A DNA stretch of 38,782 nucleotides, taken from Flavobacteriales bacterium (GTDB taxonomy: Bacteria > Bacteroidota > Bacteroidia > Flavobacteriales_D > Parvicellaceae). The stretch lies in NCBI GenBank assembly GCA_016780365.1, contig JADHMB010000010.1, positions 1 through 38,782 of the forward strand. The letters are read 5' to 3'. The position numbers and the translations under genes were made by a program. Below, piece after piece: positions 34,673 to 38,782 of this stretch. Position 1 is the stretch's first letter, and each line of letters starts with the position of its first letter. The notes below the pieces were generated by a model, which did no database searches, was not told the origin of the DNA, and was given only the letters and a program-made list of their open reading frames with translations.

Positions 34673-37600
34673 ATGAAATTTAAAGTCTATTTAACTATTT
34701 TATTTTTTGCAAGTTTTTTTTCAAAAGCTTTGTCTCAGTCGTCCTTCACACCTGAACCAGAAAAATTTCTTAAAGATGTTCAAGCATTTATCGGGAATTA
34801 CGACAAAACAAAAGCAAAAAAATATATAAAATCTTTTGAACCTTTATGGCTAGGGGATTTCTTTACTCCAGATAATAAAGCTTTAGTTTATGCTTCGTTA
34901 AATTCAATGGAAGAAAAGAAACTAAATGTATATCCAGATTTCATAAATTATTTTAACGCCATATATAATTATTCTAATTCTGGAATGAGTTCTGAAAATT
35001 TTGAAAAATGGAATAGTACCCTTGATAATGTTATAAAAAAGTACAACAATAAAAGAGTGCAAGATTTTCTTAAAGTTTCCAATAATTTATTTTTAGATGG
35101 TACTATTTATGTTACTTCAAGAACACAGAAAGCTGCTACTAGATGGCAAGTTTCTAAAAAAGATAATTTTGATATTCAATTTGTTAAAAAACTTCCAGTA
35201 TTTATATTTAATGAAGTTGATTTAAGGTGTTTTTCAAAGAATGATAGTTCTGTAATTCGAAATACTTCTGGACAGTTTTTCCCTCTTACTTCCCTATGGA
35301 ATGGAAATGGAGGCAAAATTGATTGGCAAAGAGCAAAAAAAGACAAAGATATTTATTATGCAAAAGTTAATAGTTACAATATTGGTCTTAAAAGTTCATC
35401 TTATTACATAGACTCAGTCTTGTTTTATAGCAGTTATTTTGACTATCCAATAATGGGGAAATTAACTGAAAAGGTTTTATCTTTTCGTGGATATTCAAAA
35501 GTTATTTATCCTGCATTTGAGTCTTACAGTAAAAGGCTTAACATTAAAAATGTCAATAACAATAAAAATGTCGAGTTTGATGGTGGTTTTACAATTCGTG
35601 GTAGGAACTTATACGGATCAGGAACCATTAATAACCTTTCAAAATTAAAACTCAGTTATGATGGAAAAGAAATCTTAGTAGCCGAGTCCATTGGTTTTAT
35701 AATTAATGATGAAGGTGTTACTTCCGATAAAGCAAGAGTAAAATTTTCTATAGATTCTGACTCTATTATTCATCCAGCCTCCAACTTAGTTTTTTCTGAA
35801 AATACCAAAACTCTTACCTTGTCTAGAGGAGAAGAGGGTATCCTTGCTGCTCCTTTCTACAATAGTTACCATAAATTAGATATGTACGTTGAGACTTTAT
35901 CATGGAAATTAGGCGAGCCATTAATTAATTTTTCTGCACCAAAAGGAACAAAAAGTATTAAAACTGCACAATTTGCTAGTTTGAATTTTTTCGATGTAAA
36001 AAGTTACGACAATTTAAATACCGAAAGAGGAAATATTTTAGTCTCTATCAAGCGATATGCAAATATATGTGGCTCCAATAACTTTTCTTTAAATGATTTG
36101 GCAAAATATTTGGTAAAGAGTGTAAATGATTTACAATTCATGTTATTTAATTTGACAGAGAAGGGATTTATAAATTACGATTCGGAAAGAAAAATAATTA
36201 CCTGTAGTGAAAAGTTGTTCAATTATATTGAAAATAGGTCTGGAGAAAAAGATTACGATATTTTAATTATTAATTCTGATGCTGAAACCAATGCAAAACT
36301 TAGTCTTTCCTCATTTGATTTAAATATTTTTGGAGTAGAAAGGGTAGTACTTAGTCTGAAAAATAAAGTTTGGATTAAACCAGGAGCAAGAAGACTAACT
36401 TTAAAAAAGAATAGAGACTTAGACTTTGATGGTTTAATAACTGCTGGAAAAACACAATATTACGGTTTTGATTTCTCTTTTATTTACGACGATTTTAAAC
36501 TTAAATTACCCAAATGCGACTCCATGTTTATTTGGGCGAATTATAAAGAATCTAAGAGAAAAGGAAAATTAATAAGATTGCAATCTAAAATTGAGAATCT
36601 GGAAGGCAATATTCAAATTGACAATCCTTCCAATAAGTCTGGACTAGATACTTCATACCATGAATTTCCAACATTTAAATCTAATACAAAAACTTATATT
36701 TATTACGATGATCCATCTATACAAAATGGACTTTACAAGAGAGAAAACTTTAAATTCATAGTGAATCCTTTCTTAATGGATAGTTTAGATAATTTCACTG
36801 ATAACGGAATTGACTTAAACGGACAATTTTTTTCAGGAGGTATTTTTCCTGAATTTGAAGAGTCTTTACAGATTATGCCAGATTATTCTTTGGGCTTCAT
36901 AAGAAATACGCCAGAGGATGGATTTAATATCTACGATCAACTAGCAAGCTATGATAATGAAATAAGGCTCTCCAACGAAGGATTAAAAGGTACAGGAACT
37001 ATTGAGTTTTACACTTCTACTGCAATTTCAGATGACATAACTTTTTTCCCAGATTCAGTTGCTGCTATAGCTCATACCTATAATAACAAAGAACAAGTTG
37101 AAGATCCTGAAATTCCTCTTATTGAAGGTAAAGATTGTAAGGTTTCATATATTCCTGAGCAGAATTTACTTTATGCATATTCTATTGATTCTAATTTTAA
37201 CTTTTTTGAAGGGGCAGAGGCATATTTAAATGGAAGATTAAAATTAGGTTATGATGGTATGTTAGGAAGTGGGATTATGCGATTTGGTTCCGGAGAAGTC
37301 GAATCTTATGAATACACTTACGAAACCGATGCCATTTTAGCGGATACTTGTGAGTTTAGGCTGCTTTCCCAGAACAGTAATCTAGATGAGTTATCTTTTA
37401 AAACTCAGAACTTAAATGGAAGAGTAGATTTTGAAACTAGAATGGGGGAGTTTAAATCTAATTCTGGGGAAAGTTTTGTTACGTTTCCAGAAAACGAATA
37501 CATATGCTATATGGATCAATTTAACTGGTATATGGACAACGATGAATTAGAATTGGAGAATAGTAAACAAGCTCAGGCAGATATTAATATTGATACAGAT

Positions 37601-38782
37601 TTAGACCTTCAAACTTCCAATTTTTTCTCTATTCAACCAGACCAGGACTCTTTGAATTTTGGTTCTGCAAAGGCAAGATTTGATATTAAGAAGAAAAGAA
37701 TTATTTGCAACGAGATTGAATTTATAAAAGTTGCAGATTCTAGAATTAGACCAGACAGTGGTAGAATTGTTATAAGAAGAAAAGCAAAAATTGATCCATT
37801 AGAAAATGCTTTTATTTTGACCAATGATGTAACTAAATATTACGAAATTTACGATGCAGATGTGGAAATTAATACCAAACACGATTATACTGCATCAGGA
37901 ATTTACGATTATGTGGACTTAAATGGTACCAAACAAAATATTTTCTTTTCTGAAATGAGACCTGACACCACGGATCAAACCCATGGAACAGGCTTTATTA
38001 AGAAAAATAAAGATTTCAAACTTAGTCCCAATTATAGTTTCTATGGAGATGTTAATTTAGTTTCTACCAATCCTGGTTTAGAATTTTCTGGATTTACTCA
38101 AATTGTTCATAGTTGTAAAAATATTCCACAACAATGGATTAGTTTCACTGCCAATATAGATCCATTGGATATTCTAATTCCAATAGAGCTCGATTCAAGT
38201 ACTAAAAATTCTAATCTCAATAATGTTTATTCTGGTCTTGTATTTAACAATACAGATTCGTTGTCTCTTTATTCTACTTTTTTATCTTCTAAAACCAATG
38301 ACAATCATATAGGAATGATTAATGCAGATGGGTTTTTGAGATATAATTCTAAAAGAAAGGAATATCAATTGTCCAATTCAGAAAAATTAATTGAGTATAC
38401 TATGCCTGGGAATTACACTTCTCTTAATATAGAAAATTGTAGATTGAAATCTGATGGTGTTTTTAATTTTGCAATTGATTTAGATCAGATTTCATTAAAA
38501 CCAGCAGGAGAAATAAAATTCAATCCTAAAAAATGGGAAACGGATTTTAAGACCTCTACCATGCTTAACTTCCACTTTAGTGCAGATGCATTAGACAAAC
38601 TAGCAAAGACAATAATTGAATTTCCAGAGTTAAGACCTTTAGATTATCAGAATTCTTATTATGAAAAAGCCTTAAGTGAATTTACATCCAAAGATGAATC
38701 TGACGAAATGATTTCCTCTCTTAATATAAATGGTAAAATAAAGAAATTTCCCGAAAAACTAGAAATTCCTATGTTTTTAGGT
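34673..38782 (+). CDS. Giant exported protein of unknown function, 3' end missing
   Basis: An open frame of 1370 codons from ATG 34673 to the window end without a stop. Residues 1-22 are a signal peptide (LTILFFASFFSKALSQ). The first 150 residues look helical (EPEKFLKDVQAFIGNYDKTK); most of the rest is beta-rich. Short motifs recur: FTIRGRNLYGSGT near 310, LKGTGTIEFYTS, and YDGMLGSGIMRFG, all with G-x-G-x turns. GFINYDSERKIITCSEKL at 498 and GFLRYNSKRKEYQLSNSEKL at 1220 are similar to each other. No transmembrane segment or recognised enzyme motif is seen. It begins 2 bases after prmA. It may be a large periplasmic or outer-membrane scaffold. I recognise no named family. Confidence 0.8.
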   Translation, partial: MKFKVYLTILFFASFFSKALSQSSFTPEPEKFLKDVQAFIGNYDKTKAKKYIKSFEPLWLGDFFTPDNKALVYASLNSMEEKKLNVYPDFINYFNAIYNYSNSGMSSENFEKWNSTLDNVIKKYNNKRVQDFLKVSNNLFLDGTIYVTSRTQKAATRWQVSKKDNFDIQFVKKLPVFIFNEVDLRCFSKNDSSVIRNTSGQFFPLTSLWNGNGGKIDWQRAKKDKDIYYAKVNSYNIGLKSSSYYIDSVLFYSSYFDYPIMGKLTEKVLSFRGYSKVIYPAFESYSKRLNIKNVNNNKNVEFDGGFTIRGRNLYGSGTINNLSKLKLSYDGKEILVAESIGFIINDEGVTSDKARVKFSIDSDSIIHPASNLVFSENTKTLTLSRGEEGILAAPFYNSYHKLDMYVETLSWKLGEPLINFSAPKGTKSIKTAQFASLNFFDVKSYDNLNTERGNILVSIKRYANICGSNNFSLNDLAKYLVKSVNDLQFMLFNLTEKGFINYDSERKIITCSEKLFNYIENRSGEKDYDILIINSDAETNAKLSLSSFDLNIFGVERVVLSLKNKVWIKPGARRLTLKKNRDLDFDGLITAGKTQYYGFDFSFIYDDFKLKLPKCDSMFIWANYKESKRKGKLIRLQSKIENLEGNIQIDNPSNKSGLDTSYHEFPTFKSNTKTYIYYDDPSIQNGLYKRENFKFIVNPFLMDSLDNFTDNGIDLNGQFFSGGIFPEFEESLQIMPDYSLGFIRNTPEDGFNIYDQLASYDNEIRLSNEGLKGTGTIEFYTSTAISDDITFFPDSVAAIAHTYNNKEQVEDPEIPLIEGKDCKVSYIPEQNLLYAYSIDSNFNFFEGAEAYLNGRLKLGYDGMLGSGIMRFGSGEVESYEYTYETDAILADTCEFRLLSQNSNLDELSFKTQNLNGRVDFETRMGEFKSNSGESFVTFPENEYICYMDQFNWYMDNDELELENSKQAQADINIDTDLDLQTSNFFSIQPDQDSLNFGSAKARFDIKKKRIICNEIEFIKVADSRIRPDSGRIVIRRKAKIDPLENAFILTNDVTKYYEIYDADVEINTKHDYTASGIYDYVDLNGTKQNIFFSEMRPDTTDQTHGTGFIKKNKDFKLSPNYSFYGDVNLVSTNPGLEFSGFTQIVHSCKNIPQQWISFTANIDPLDILIPIELDSSTKNSNLNNVYSGLVFNNTDSLSLYSTFLSSKTNDNHIGMINADGFLRYNSKRKEYQLSNSEKLIEYTMPGNYTSLNIENCRLKSDGVFNFAIDLDQISLKPAGEIKFNPKKWETDFKTSTMLNFHFSADALDKLAKTIIEFPELRPLDYQNSYYEKALSEFTSKDESDEMISSLNINGKIKKFPEKLEIPMFLG

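Overview
The window is AT-rich, densely coding DNA from a member of the Bacteroidetes, most probably a marine member of the Flavobacteriales. The evidence is: five predicted type IX secretion (T9SS) cargo proteins plus a T9SS plug protein; a complete Na+-translocating NADH:quinone reductase (NQR) operon; a CrtD/CruF carotenoid pair; Bacteroidetes-restricted families (DUF5103, DUF4465, DUF1599, BT_3928-like); and promoter-like TAnnTTTG elements. No tRNA, rRNA, transposon, prophage, CRISPR array or antiphage island was seen. All assignments come from reading the sequence and recalling family features; no search was run.

Layout. 1-203: 3' end of a PdeM-like phosphoesterase. 479-2968: a small unknown membrane-anchored protein and a SulP anion transporter. 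2965-8151 (minus strand): a cobalamin-riboswitch-controlled operon with a TonB-dependent receptor, a DUF4465 T9SS protein, a second T9SS surface protein and a BtuG-like beta-propeller lipoprotein. This looks like a complete vitamin B12 capture locus. 8293-12853: a large T9SS protein (beta-propeller plus five SprB-like repeats) overlapping a gamma-glutamyltransferase lipoprotein gene. 12914-16087: crtD-like, cruF-like and a DadA-like FAD oxidoreductase in an overlapping operon. 16084-17433 (minus): T9SS plug protein. 17534-24565: nqrABCDEF-apbE, followed on the opposite strand by a tiny LiaI-like membrane protein and a four-cysteine protein that may be the NQR maturation factor NqrM. 25031-25801: mazG. 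25844-28528: two more T9SS cargo proteins. 28518-31547 (minus): folP, a metallo-beta-lactamase-fold hydrolase and a MATE transporter, packed with zero gaps. 31572-34670: DUF1599, a DoxX/thioredoxin-like fusion, tpiA and prmA. 34673 to the end: the first 1370 codons of a giant exported protein of unknown function.

How it fits together. NQR makes the sodium gradient, and ApbE attaches the FMN groups that NqrB and NqrC need; the small cysteine protein may help build the iron centre in NqrD/NqrE. The B12 operon couples outer-membrane import to surface capture proteins, two of which would leave the cell through T9SS. The T9SS plug gene shares a palindromic promoter region with nqrA.

The most interesting points are: the T9SS version of a BtuG-type B12 locus and its possible translational switch; the symmetrical divergent promoter at 17487-17504; the candidate nqrM; the unknown giant protein; and the fact that all four convergent gene pairs overlap, leaving no room for intergenic terminators.
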